This document shows positions 34,002 through 43,288 of a stretch of DNA of 64,000 nucleotides, piece after piece (within the stretch, counting starts at the first letter, position 1; each line of letters opens with the position of its first letter). The stretch is taken from positions 124,001 to 188,000 of the forward strand of contig JAWNGF010000006.1 in NCBI GenBank assembly GCA_037039685.1. The letters run 5' to 3'. The notes beneath the pieces are model-generated. The model was not told the DNA's origin. It worked only from the letters and a program-made list of their open reading frames with translations, and did not search any database. A program made the position numbers and the translations under genes. The stretch is from Ceratobasidium sp. AG-K. Its lineage: Eukaryota; Basidiomycota; Agaricomycetes; Cantharellales; Ceratobasidiaceae.

Positions 34002-35122
34002 CTGCGGGCGACCCATTCCTTTAACTCCAGCCAGCCAACCCGTTCCGCCAGGTTTCGCATGTCCGTTTCCAGGACCTCGTTCATGCGGTCCCACTTCTCC
34101 TGGTAGAGCTTGTCAAGCTCCTCCTGGTGACGTTGCCGCAGGCGCTCGAGTTCTTGCTGCTCACGAGTTGCCCACTGGTTTTGTCGATGGTCGAGCCATT
34201 TGTTGAGTTGGTCGACAGACCAGGACCCGCATTGGACAAGGCGATATGCCTCCAGGACGTTGGCGTCGCAGGGCATCCGATCGGCAGGGGGGTGCGGCTC
34301 GAGGTTGGCGATTGCTTGCCCCACATCGGCAATGAGGGCCTCGACATTGTCCCGGGCCCTGTCCCAGGTTGCGTTCCACTCCCGCTCAATCCGTTCGGCG
34401 TCGTCGTCGGTGATAGGGGGAGGGGGAGGGAGATCGACCGCTTCCTCCTTGATTTCGCCTGGCTCCCGGTCGGCTTCTTGAGCTGTCCAGTCGGCAATGT
34501 TGAAAGGGGGTTCCCGGTAGGTGTTGTCAGCGACTGGGCGTTCAGGCTTCTTTTGCCACTCACAAGGGGTGGGCCATCCACTGGTGAAGTCATAGGAGCA
34601 GTCGCTCCACCAGATCCCGTCGCTATTGACGTGTCCCCCATTGGCCATGGCGATACGGGGGTCGGTTTCTCGCTTGAACCAGTTGTCACCTTCCCACTTG
34701 TAGCCAGTGTCCCTATTCCAGGCGTCGGCGCTTTTGGTGACCACATCGCGGACGGTGAGTCCGATGCAGCCGCGGCAGTGGTAGTACTTGCTGCGGCCGA
34801 TGTCGGTCGGGTCGCTGGGCCGGGCATCGGGGTGGCTAACCCAGAGGAGGGAGCCGAGTTGAGGGTGGATGAGGGACCTACGTTCTTCGTCCCACTTGAG
34901 GTCGCCTCGCTTGGCGAGGGGGATGTAGCCGAGGTGAACCCCAGGCTCGAGATCGTTGGCCAGTTTCCTGGCCTCTTTGAGGGACCAGGGCGCTGTCGCC
35001 CTGCAGTTGATGGCGAACTCGCCGGGTCCTCCGGCCATAATGGCCTTGCCATAGGCGACGTTGAGCCTGTAGGAGGCAAGGCGGGCAGCAGCGGCGGTGT
35101 TGTTGGAGCGGATGGGGGCCAT
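33998..35122 (-). CDS. Z1 ORF3, uncharacterised 374-residue protein
   Basis: ATG at 35122 (MAPIRSNNTAAAARL), open to 33998. N-terminal part has GGPGEFAIN, APWSLKEARKLA and LEPGVHLGYIPL. YYHCRGCIGL (CRGC at residues 116-119) is followed by VRDVV, and then GYKWEGDNWF and a WW pair. An acidic Pro-rich linker comes next. The C-terminal third is helical, with CGSWSVDQLNKWL and a heptad-like Glu/Leu/Arg coiled coil ending WLELKEWVARR. The CRGC region resembles that of family X ORF3. It overlaps pol for 1042 nt in the -1 frame relative to pol. No known function is recognised. Confidence 0.82.
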   Translation of the reverse strand: MAPIRSNNTAAAARLASYRLNVAYGKAIMAGGPGEFAINCRATAPWSLKEARKLANDLEPGVHLGYIPLAKRGDLKWDEERRSLIHPQLGSLLWVSHPDARPSDPTDIGRSKYYHCRGCIGLTVRDVVTKSADAWNRDTGYKWEGDNWFKRETDPRIAMANGGHVNSDGIWWSDCSYDFTSGWPTPCEWQKKPERPVADNTYREPPFNIADWTAQEADREPGEIKEEAVDLPPPPPITDDDAERIEREWNATWDRARDNVEALIADVGQAIANLEPHPPADRMPCDANVLEAYRLVQCGSWSVDQLNKWLDHRQNQWATREQQELERLRQRHQEELDKLYQEKWDRMNEVLETDMRNLAERVGWLELKEWVARR

Positions 35123-38100
35123 TGCGACAGTAGAAGGGGGTTTTTTGGTGGAGTTTTTGGAGTGTAGGCTAGGAGCGGACTGGAAGTAGTAGGCTGAGTA
35201 GCTGGGATGAGGACTTCAGCTGCTCTTCCTCTCGTCTTTTTGTACTCCTGTGGTTTGAAATTCGGAGGAAGGGGCCCTGTGGGAAAATTCTTCTGGAATT
35301 TTCTCATCACTGGAGTCATGTCGGCAAATTTTTCTGCCCGTTCTTCCGTGTCTTCTAGAGGTCCATAACCCTTCCATCTGATGCGGTATTTCAGCCCATC
35401 AGGGTCCTGGTGCCAATCGACGATTCTTTCTACTTCATATTCTTCCTCTCCTTCTTCCGTGACGATCGGCGGAGGCCGGGGCTGGTTTCGTTGGAAATCC
35501 ACATCTTCCTTGTACTGAGTTGTATATTCCTCGATAGACCATTTTGGAGTCATTCCATAGACGATTTCAAAAGGTGACTTGTTTGTCACACGGTTTCTGT
35601 GGTTGTTGTGGCAAAATTCCGCAATAGGTAGCCATTTGGCCCAATCGTCTTGTCTATGGTTGCAGAAGATTCTCAGCCATCCTTCTAACCATTGGTTTGT
35701 TTTTTCAGCAAGGCCATCGGTCTCCGGATGGAAGGCGGTGCTAAAGGTTGGTTGGATATTGAGTCTCTTGTACACAGCTTCCAGGAAGTGAGACTTGAAA
35801 GTGGTTCCCCTATCAGAGACGGTGGTTTTTGGAAAACCGTGGAGACGCCATACTTCCTTGATGAAGATATCGGCAAGTTGTTCCGAGTTGGTGGCTTCGT
35901 TGCAGGCGATGAAATGTGCCATCCTTGAGAAGCGATCTACAACAACAAGGACACTGTCGAACCCTTCGGATTTTGGCAGTTTCACGATAAAATCATAGGC
36001 GATGTTTTCCCAGGGTTTTTCCGGGATGGGTAAGGGTTTGAGTGGCAAGTGTCCTTTGCTTCCCTTCCCCCTTTGGCAGATTTCACAGCTTTCAACGAAG
36101 CGGTTCACTTGGGCCTTCATGCCAGGCCAATAGTATCTCCTAGAAATAAGTTCAAGCGTTCTAGCCTGCCCTTGGTGCCCTGCCATGGGTGTGTCATGGT
36201 GGAGTTGTAATAATTTCAGTTTGATGTTCTTTTCGTCAGGCACAACGATTCTTCCTTGGTACCATAGAAGATTCTCCCCCCATACGTAGTCCTTGAATTG
36301 TTTTTTCACCAAGGGAGGAAGTAAATCCTTTTCTTTTGTGCTGGCAATCAAAGTTTGCAAGCTTTCATCTTCTTCTTGTCCTTCCTTGAGTTCGTTCATG
36401 AGGTCAGAAGTCATCATTGCGGCAAAACCTTTGAATCTTTCGGCAGCAATCATGGTTTGTTCCGCAGATGCGATGTCCCCGTGGTCGCTTCTTCTTGAGA
36501 GAATATCTGGTTTCTCCGACATCTTCCCAGGGCGATAATGGATTTCGAAGTTGTAGCTTGCCAACATCAGAAGCCATCTGTGGTGTCTTCGATTGAAATT
36601 GACAGAGTCTTTCCAATATGTCCGGTTTTTGTGGTCTGTGTAGATGATCACTGGTTCCTTTGTTCCTTCAAGATGGATGCGCCAATGTCTCAATGCTTCA
36701 ATGATGGCGAAAAGTTCCTTGTCGTGTGTGTCGTAATTCAATTCCGCATCCTTGAAGCTTTTGGAGAGGAAGCCAATAGGGTGCAGGTATCCATCCTCCT
36801 GTCGTTGACTGAGGATTGCCCCTAAGGCGACTCCTGAGGCATCTGTTTCCAGGAAGTATTGTTTTGATTCATCTGGATGTGCAAGTACCGGTTCCTCCGA
36901 GATCATCTTCTTCAGATTTTCAAAGGCTTCTTGGTGTACCTCCTTCCATTCCCATTTCTGGTCTTTTCGCGTGAGCTGCATCAGAGGTTTGACGATGGAG
37001 GAGAAGGAGACGACGAATCTTCTGTAGAAGTTGCAGAAGCCAATGAATGCTTGTAATTGCTTGATGGTTTTTGGAACGGGCCATTCTTGGATAGTCTTGA
37101 TCTTGTCTTTGTTCATGGAGATGCCTTGCCCATCCACTACAAAGCCCACCCAATCGGCTTTTTTGCCAAAGAAGGTGCACTTCTTGAGGTTCCCATACAG
37201 ATTGTTCTTGCGTAGTCTTCCAAGGACTTCCCTGATGTCCAATGTGTGTTGATTTCTTCCCCTGGAGATAATCAGGATGTCGTCAATATAGACCACTATT
37301 TTCTTTCCGATCAAGTCCCTGTAGATATTGTCCATCATTCTTTGGAAAGTAGAGGGTGCGTTTTTCAGTCCGAAGGGCATCACAGTATATTCGAACAATC
37401 CTTCAGAAGTGCTGAATGCTGTTTTCCATTTGTCCCCTTCTCTGATTCTCACGTTCCAGAATCCGTTCTTCAGGTCAAGGGAAGTGATGAAGAGTTCTTC
37501 ATTCGATTTGTCGCTTGTTTTCTTGAAGATTTCCAGAAGTTGGTCCATCAGAGGTATGGGATAGCGATCTGGAATAGTTTCCGCATTTGCTCCTCTGTAG
37601 TCAACAACTGGTCTGAGGTCAGGAACAGTTTGTCCTGGTTTCAATGCTTTTGTGACAAAGAATAAACTCGCAGCGACCGGAGAATCGCTGGGTCTGATTC
37701 TTCCTGACTTCAGTTCCGACTTCACATATTCCCTTGTGGCTTCCCTTTCCCTAGGAGAAAGTGGATAAGCCTTTTTTGGTTTTGGGAGTTTGTTGTTGTT
37801 GTAAAAGTCTATTTTGCAATCCCATTCCCTATGTTCCGGAAGCTTGTCGTACTGTTCTTCGTCAAAGACATCTGCAAAGTCCCTGAGTTCTTCTGGAAGT
37901 TCTTGTAACATTCCTGCTTTTGCTTGGATACTTGGCTCCTTTCTCCATTTGATGAAGAAGGGTGCCCAGGAGATATCGGGGTTTGTTTCCTTCAACCATG
38001 TCATACCGAGGATCATAGGTTGGGTTCCTGTTGTCATGACATAGAATCTTTGTTCGAAGGTCTTTCCTTCAATATCAAATTTCAATTTGCAACGGTGTTT

Positions 38101-38484
38101 GATGAGGTTTTTTCTTGTTTTCCCATCGATGGTTTCCACGTGTCTGGGAGTTTGTAAAGTGGTCAAGGGAATATTGTTTCTTTTTGCAAAGTTCAGGTCG
38201 ATGAAGTTTCGAGAGGAGCCAGAATCGATGAGAGTCGAGATTTTTTCCGTGATTCCCTCTGCTTGTGTATATACCATGGGTGATTCATTTGTGGCTTTGT
38301 AGTAGTATACATTTTGCAGAGAGGATATCGGGGCGTCTTCGCACACGGTGGAGAGACGCCCATCTAGTTTTCCGACTCCGAATCGGTAGACTTGGTTTCT
38401 TCTGTTTCTCCTTCCTTCACTTCTCCAGCTTTCCCTTTCATCGGAGCCTTTCCTTTGTTCTTGAAGGTCCATTCCTTTTTGCAA
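34081..38484 (-). CDS. pol: Z1 Pol polyprotein, open but lacking GPF/Y
   Basis: 1467 codons. The frame opens inside the gag 3' end (overlap about 120 nt, -1 frame). Protease LIDSGSSRNFIDL, RT YIDDILIIS, RNase H LETDASG, integrase finger CEICQRGKG and catalytic regions VVVDRFSRM, SDRGTTFKSH and HPETDGLAEK. After KWSIEEY the sequence goes directly to TTQYKEDVDFQRNQ. Relative to Y2 about 100 residues are missing in frame, including GPFVVK. The chromodomain YRIRWKGYGPLEDTEE is present. From 35122 downward the frame is Ser/Pro/Thr-rich and overlaps ORF3. Confidence 0.88.
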   Translation of the reverse strand: MQKGMDLQEQRKGSDERESWRSEGRRNRRNQVYRFGVGKLDGRLSTVCEDAPISSLQNVYYYKATNESPMVYTQAEGITEKISTLIDSGSSRNFIDLNFAKRNNIPLTTLQTPRHVETIDGKTRKNLIKHRCKLKFDIEGKTFEQRFYVMTTGTQPMILGMTWLKETNPDISWAPFFIKWRKEPSIQAKAGMLQELPEELRDFADVFDEEQYDKLPEHREWDCKIDFYNNNKLPKPKKAYPLSPREREATREYVKSELKSGRIRPSDSPVAASLFFVTKALKPGQTVPDLRPVVDYRGANAETIPDRYPIPLMDQLLEIFKKTSDKSNEELFITSLDLKNGFWNVRIREGDKWKTAFSTSEGLFEYTVMPFGLKNAPSTFQRMMDNIYRDLIGKKIVVYIDDILIISRGRNQHTLDIREVLGRLRKNNLYGNLKKCTFFGKKADWVGFVVDGQGISMNKDKIKTIQEWPVPKTIKQLQAFIGFCNFYRRFVVSFSSIVKPLMQLTRKDQKWEWKEVHQEAFENLKKMISEEPVLAHPDESKQYFLETDASGVALGAILSQRQEDGYLHPIGFLSKSFKDAELNYDTHDKELFAIIEALRHWRIHLEGTKEPVIIYTDHKNRTYWKDSVNFNRRHHRWLLMLASYNFEIHYRPGKMSEKPDILSRRSDHGDIASAEQTMIAAERFKGFAAMMTSDLMNELKEGQEEDESLQTLIASTKEKDLLPPLVKKQFKDYVWGENLLWYQGRIVVPDEKNIKLKLLQLHHDTPMAGHQGQARTLELISRRYYWPGMKAQVNRFVESCEICQRGKGSKGHLPLKPLPIPEKPWENIAYDFIVKLPKSEGFDSVLVVVDRFSRMAHFIACNEATNSEQLADIFIKEVWRLHGFPKTTVSDRGTTFKSHFLEAVYKRLNIQPTFSTAFHPETDGLAEKTNQWLEGWLRIFCNHRQDDWAKWLPIAEFCHNNHRNRVTNKSPFEIVYGMTPKWSIEEYTTQYKEDVDFQRNQPRPPPIVTEEGEEEYEVERIVDWHQDPDGLKYRIRWKGYGPLEDTEERAEKFADMTPVMRKFQKNFPTGPLPPNFKPQEYKKTRGRAAEVLIPATQPTTSSPLLAYTPKTPPKNPLLLSQWPPSAPTTPPLLPALPPTGSTSPMARPLWPEDPASSPSTAGRQRPGPSKRPGNWPTISSLGFTSATSPSPSEATSSGTKNVGPSSTLNSAPSSGLATPMPGPATRPTSAAASTTTAAAASDSPSAMWSPKAPTPGIGTLATSGKVTTGSSEKPTPVSPWPMGDTSIATGSGGATAPMTSPVDGPPLVSGKRSLNAQSLTTPTGNPLSTLPTGQLKKPTGSQAKSRRKRSISLPLPLSPTTTPNGLSGSGTQPGTGPGTMSRPSLPMWGKQSPTSSRTPLPIGCPATPTSWRHIALSNAGPGLSTNSTNGSTIDKTSGQLVSSKNSSACGNVTRRSLTSSTRRSGTA

Positions 38485-40571
38485 TCAGCAATTGCGTGTC
38501 CTGCCTCTCCACATTTGATGCAGAGGTTGTTCTCCATGCGGCGTTTCTTTTCGGTTTGAGGAACCAGGTCTCCTTTCACCTTTCTTGGGGTGGATTTGGA
38601 TCCCTCTGTCTTGTCTTCCTTCTTTCCTTTGTTTTGTGGGTTTGTGAGCTTCTGGATTTCCTCAGCTTGGAGGGCAATATCAATCCATCCCTCCAGGTTT
38701 CTTTGTTCGGCGGCCATCCTGTCTCTGAGTTCTTCGCGGAAGAGTTCTGCTTTGATAAGCCTATTCAAACCTTGTCTGAAGCGTGCGATCAGGGCGGAGT
38801 CGTTCCAATTGAGCTCTTGTGCGAGAAGTCGGAATTCGGATACGTATTCCCCTACTGATTTGCTTTGATAGAGGCGTTGGATCCCTTGTTCTGCTTGGAT
38901 CTTCTTGCTGGGATCGCTCCATTGCTTCTCGTAAGCGTTTTGGAATGCTTCCCATGAATCTAGCCAAGGATGGTTCTCATTGTCATTGTATCGGTTGAGG
39001 ACGGGTTGTGCCCAATTTCCTGCTGGTCCTTCAGCCATGTTCATGAGGGTGGCAACAATTCGGCGTTCCTCAGTGTCATATTGGTTTGGGTTCAGGCGGA
39101 AAAATGCCTTCATTCGCGCTAAGAATGTTTCGGCAGCTGTCCCCCTTGTTCCTTCGAATGCTTTGGGCATCTTGATACGAGGTCCGGATCCATTTCTGTT
39201 TCCTCCTTGCCCTGTTTGGATGATAAAGGTTCTTCCTTCATCCCTAATTCGATAACCAGATTGTCCTTCCACTTCAAATGAGGGTGATTGCCTTCCTTGA
39301 GGTGAGATATTTCTTCTGTGTGGGGGCGGTTCCCTAGGGTTTGGAACTTCAATGGACGTTCTTCTAGATTCCTCTCGCCGGTGATCCAATTCTACCTGGG
39401 CGTCAGCCCCGATTTGTTCCAGAAGGTCGAATGTTTCTTGCCCTCCGGTTCGGATTTCCCTAAGTCGAGTGGTTTGATTTTGGAATCCTTCCGTCACTTC
39501 TTCATCAATTCGCCCTAAAGCAATAGTGATATTCCTCATCCCTTCGGCCATTCTTCCCATAGTTTCTTCCATCCTGTTGATTCGTGCTACTTGGTTTTGT
39601 AAATTCTGGGTAATCAGCTGATTTTGAGCCACTAGTTGTTGGTTGATGTGCTCAAAGTTTTCTATAGATCGTTCGAAAATCTGCTCAACCCTTTGTTGTG
39701 CACGGTCGACGTTTCGGAGGCGTTCGTAGAAAGTGTTGACTCCGTCTTTGGTTCTAGAAGCAATGCGCTCAATGCGTTGCATCATATTGTTGCTTTCTTG
39801 CTGTTGGAGGTTCCATCGGCGTTCAAGTCCCTCAATTCTCAGGGCCTGTACTGCGTTTTCCTGTTGGTACTGGACTTGCAGGGTGTTGAAAATTCTTTCC
39901 AATGTTTGTACTGCTCGTCCATCGGTGTTTTCAATAATGATTTCCCTTCTCAATCGTTCATCATCGGAGATAGTTTCTACGCTCCTTTGTGATTCGAAGG
40001 TGGAGGGGACGCTGGCCACACTTTGGCTTCTGGAAACTACTGACATCACTGGAACTATGCCAGGAGTAGAAGGTACCGGAGTGGTTCGCGGGAAGATATT
40101 GTCTAAATTTGGCATTTCGAGAGGTTGCCTAGGAGCAAGGGATGCTGGAGGAGGAATCTGACCTGTTGCTGGCATTGATGGTCCTGGGGTTGCGTTCCTT
40201 TGGCCAAATTGCGCAGTTCCCATAGGTCGAATGATTCTCATTGCTTGTGGACTGACTATTGTTCTTGGTTCCCTTTGTTCAATTGGTGGAGGACTATTGT
40301 TTGTAATTTCAATCACCCTGATGGTTGGAGATGTTGATCGTTCGTTGGAACTGGTAGGTTCTTCTCGTGACGTTTCGACTATATTGCCGATTCCCCCTGG
40401 GACGCTGGTTGACGGTGGCCTTGAAGCTCGGCTATTGGTTCTAAGCGGTGCCGTCCAGTCTCCAGCTCGTTCCCTGGATGCTCTTGAGGGGTTAGTTCGG
40501 ACTTCTACTATTCGTGGCGAAGGCTCAGTAGCCTGCCTGTTTGACGCTGCGCTCGAGGATCTTGTGAACAT
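38364..40571 (-). CDS. gag: Z1 Gag, intact
   Basis: 735 residues from MFTRSSSAASNRQ. Low-complexity Pro/Thr/Arg N-terminal third, long coiled-coil-like middle with QNAVQAL-type heptads, capsid-like domain starting near MPKAFEGTRGTAAETFLARM, basic linker and CCHC knuckle CIKCGEAGHAIADC near residue 684. Ends ...STDSESEN, the same ending as family Y Gag. Forms the element's particle (family knowledge). Confidence 0.92.
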   Translation of the reverse strand: MFTRSSSAASNRQATEPSPRIVEVRTNPSRASRERAGDWTAPLRTNSRASRPPSTSVPGGIGNIVETSREEPTSSNERSTSPTIRVIEITNNSPPPIEQREPRTIVSPQAMRIIRPMGTAQFGQRNATPGPSMPATGQIPPPASLAPRQPLEMPNLDNIFPRTTPVPSTPGIVPVMSVVSRSQSVASVPSTFESQRSVETISDDERLRREIIIENTDGRAVQTLERIFNTLQVQYQQENAVQALRIEGLERRWNLQQQESNNMMQRIERIASRTKDGVNTFYERLRNVDRAQQRVEQIFERSIENFEHINQQLVAQNQLITQNLQNQVARINRMEETMGRMAEGMRNITIALGRIDEEVTEGFQNQTTRLREIRTGGQETFDLLEQIGADAQVELDHRREESRRTSIEVPNPREPPPHRRNISPQGRQSPSFEVEGQSGYRIRDEGRTFIIQTGQGGNRNGSGPRIKMPKAFEGTRGTAAETFLARMKAFFRLNPNQYDTEERRIVATLMNMAEGPAGNWAQPVLNRYNDNENHPWLDSWEAFQNAYEKQWSDPSKKIQAEQGIQRLYQSKSVGEYVSEFRLLAQELNWNDSALIARFRQGLNRLIKAELFREELRDRMAAEQRNLEGWIDIALQAEEIQKLTNPQNKGKKEDKTEGSKSTPRKVKGDLVPQTEKKRRMENNLCIKCGEAGHAIADCKKEWTFKNKGKAPMKGKAGEVKEGETEETKSTDSESEN

Positions 40572-40619
40572 TGTTGTAAGATCACGTGATCTTGTTTTTC
40601 TCGTGGCTCAGCGGGATAA

Positions 40620-40631
40620 AGCTTGCTTCGC
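40620..40631 (-). promoter_or_regulatory. Z1 putative self-complementary primer-binding site
   Basis: Sense GCGAAGCAAGCT, two bases after the 5' LTR, exact reverse complement of sense AGCTTGCTTCGC in the LTR. Confidence 0.68.
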
Positions 40632-40633
40632 AA

Positions 40634-41120
40634 TGTCGCAACCTGCTAAATAGAAGTGTTGACGACGACTATCGACCGTGGACCGTAACCGATAGGTCTA
40701 AGTAGACTAAATCGGTGGAGGGAAATCGCTAGCTTCTAAGTAGAAGTCCTAGCTCCAAATCCCAAGTGGCTGCTGAAGTGGCTAAGTAGCCAAGTGCCTC
40801 TGATCACACACTGCAGGGAGAGTTGACGAGGCGAAGCAAGCTGGGGATGACCATGCTTGCAAGCCAGTATATATACTCAAAAAGCGAGTGAGTCATACTA
40901 TGTACATGAGTCACAAGCCTGAGTCAGAGTCCGAGTCATAAAGGGGCTGCGCAGGCCAGCCAATAGAAAACAGCATGAGTCATATGACTCATGGTAACAT
41001 GTCATCCATACACCTCACTAAACGAGGGAGAGGGCCACATCTATACAGAAGGCGCAGTAAGGCGCCGATACAAGCCACGAACACGCAGAACAGAGACAGA
41101 GGGCGGGACAGGTCACGACA
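40634..41120 (-). repeat. Z1 5' LTR with promoter
   Basis: Read on the minus strand it carries TGACTCA sites, an ATTGG (inverted CCAAT) box, a TATATATA, and then AGCTTGCTTCGC (plus-strand 40831-40842) about 30 nt downstream. That segment is complementary to the PBS at 40620-40631. Confidence 0.9.
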
Positions 41121-42812
41121 GATCAGGGTTAGCTCGAAACGAGCTAGTTCGGTTTTTACTTCAGGCTTCAACCCTTCCTTGAATTGGTTGATCAGCGCTT
41201 CCTGTCCCCAATTTACGTCTATCAGAAGGTATTGGAATTCCGAAGCATAGTTTGCTACAGAGTTGTTCTGTTTGCATTTTCGGATATCCGATTCGGCTTT
41301 AGCTTTCTTGTTGGGGTCGCTGAATTGTTCCATGAAGTGAGCCTTGAAACTTCCCCATGAGGTAAGGTTTTGGTTATTTTCCCCTTGGTTGAGCGATCGT
41401 AAGAGTACTTGTGCCCAGTGCGTGGCAGCCTTGTTCTCGGATTTGAAGTTTGCTAGGGCTTCGCGGATCCTTTCCTCGCTGGAAGTGTATTGGTCGCCTA
41501 GGCGTAAAAAGTAGCTTTCCATTTGTGTGATGAACATTTCGGCTCCTTCTCCCTTCTTTCCGTCAAAGGCTTCTGGACGAGTCACTTTGGGACGACGTGG
41601 TCCACTACCGGTGTTTGGGTTTTCAGTCAGCCGTTGGATTCTTAATTCTAATTCGTCGATCCTGGTAGATTCCGCATCTGGGTGAGGTGGAGAATTTGAT
41701 CGCCTAGAGGGGCTCCCGTGCAGGGATGCTTCGTCCATTTCTTCCCGCATGTTGTTAATAGTTTCCTGAACTTCCGTGATCTTGGTAGTGAAGGAGGCTC
41801 CCTCCTGTCGTAAGGTTTCTAGTCCTTGTGTTACTGCCTCATTCCATTCGAGTTGCGCTTGTCTGGTAGTGTTGAGTTCCTCGCGTACGTTATTAACTAG
41901 TCCTTGGGTGTTGGTAACTTCGTTTCGGAGGCGGGTTACATCTTGTCCGACTAGGAAGGAATTATGTTCGCCATTTCTTGCCGAGTTTAGGATGTCCGTT
42001 AAGGTTCCTTGTAGGGTGTTGATGGAGTCGTTAAAGATTTGTTGGTTGTTTGCTAGAACTTGTGTGGCTTGTTCTAGACCACTAAGCCTTCGATCTATAG
42101 TGACTCTCATTCCGTCTATAATCCTAATGGTAGCGTTGTGTCTTCCTTCTAGAAGGTCGTCTAAGTCATCTAAATTGCTAATTACAGTTTTTCTGCTGGA
42201 GCTGGAACTAGAACTTGAGCTTCCTGGGTTACCGGCGCTTTGTTGTACCGGGGCTGATTGTTCAGAGTAACCTTGTGAGATGTATGGTGGTGCTGGAATA
42301 GCCGGTGTGGCTGGCTGGGAAGCCACTGGAATTGGCCCTGCGTTGGTGATGGTTCCTCCAATTTGAGGAACTGTGGGGACATTGGAAATGTGTGGTGTAG
42401 GAGGGGGTCTAATGGGGACAAGCGATACACCCCCATGAGCTTCGGGTTGGGGGGAGAAGTACTGGCTTCTAGTTCCTAACGGCCACAAGGGGCGTGATGG
42501 CCCTGGGGTTGCATTTGGAATACAAATTACAGCCGGGGTGGGGTCATTTGTGAGATCTCCTGGTTCTCTGTTTGTGATAGTGGGTTCTTCCTCTTGTACC
42601 GTTGTCATGTCAGGAATGCCGAAAGCTCCCGGCATTGATGTTTGACTTTGGGGGCGTGATCGGGCGGGTCCTCCTGCTTGAGTTTGTGCAATATCTTGTT
42701 CGTTTAGTGATCCTGTGGGCCTTGCTGCCCGACTGGGTCCTCTCCTTGTTGATATGACAGATGAGGGACGTGACCCTCCATCTTCTTGAATAGACATGTT
42801 TGTATGTTATTA

Positions 42813-42824
42813 AGCTTGTTTTGT
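42813..42824 (-). promoter_or_regulatory. X3 putative self-complementary primer-binding site
   Basis: Sense ACAAAACAAGCT two bases after the 5' LTR. Confidence 0.62.
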
Positions 42825-42826
42825 AA

Positions 42827-43283
42827 TGTCGTAAGCTTCTTCTTGGTGGCTATGAGACAAGCCGCGATGGAGAGTGGACGGCACTAAGACCTAAGTGACC
42901 TCTTGAACCGCAACACACTTAAGCGTCTGTAGGCTCTCGAGGGTAGGGGTGGTTCTAAGTGTCACTCAGAGGGGATGTTTTGACGAGACAAAACAAGCTG
43001 GGGTTACCAGGCTTGTTGGTCCTCTATATATATTCACAGAGTGGCCGAGTCATACAAGGCGCAGCCACATGAGTCAATGCAGTCAACCAGTCAGGAGTGT
43101 CCATGTGAGTCATGCTGTATGAACAGACATGACTCGTACAAAGCACAGCCGCGTTACACAATGTAACAGTATAACCACAAGAAGGTGGCAACGTGGCAAA
43201 CGGAAACGGGAAACGTAACACAAGGAAGGAAACAGGCGGGCGAGACAGCAGGCGAGTCCGATGGAGTGAGCTAGCTCACGACA
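42827..43283 (-). repeat. X3 5' LTR
   Basis: 457 bp; the PBS lies at 42813-42824 and the TSD cgtcc directly follows. Confidence 0.92.
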
Positions 43284-43288
43284 CGTCC

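Larger units (their letters stand above)
33471..41120 (-). mobile_element. Z1: family Z chromovirus, all three ORFs open
   Basis: LTRs 33471-33957 and 40634-41120 (487 bp, seven differences, five of them at CpG). TSD gatca at 33466-33470 and 41121-41125. Length 7650 bp. gag, pol and ORF3 have no internal stop, but pol lacks the integrase GPF/Y module that Y2 and X3 have. Confidence 0.94.
32650..42797 (-). pseudogene. gag: X3 gag, split by two Z insertions
   Basis: Pieces in coding order: 42797-41126, 33470-33335 and 32842-32650. The frame is open in each piece and would join across both TSDs to a Gag like those of X2 and X4: N-terminal MSIQEDGGSRP, capsid-like domain, then a short helix and the CCHC knuckle CLKCGQEGHRSFKC. 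Broken only by the solo Z LTR and Z1. Confidence 0.88.
27906..43283 (-). mobile_element. X3: family X element in Y1 ORF3, carrying a solo Z LTR and Z1
   Basis: LTRs 27906-28362 and 42827-43283 (457 bp) differ at a single position. TSD cgtcc at 27901-27905 and 43284-43288. Removing the solo LTR and Z1 with their TSD copies gives 7231 bp, the exact length of X2. Pol and ORF3 are open; gag is split by the two Z insertions. Confidence 0.93.

Noticed and set aside
40989..41125. Reading frame of X3 gag continuing into the Z1 5' LTR
   Set aside because: Chimeric end across an insertion boundary; the real gag continues at 33470. The same applies to X4 pol running into the Y2 LTR at 49114-49243.
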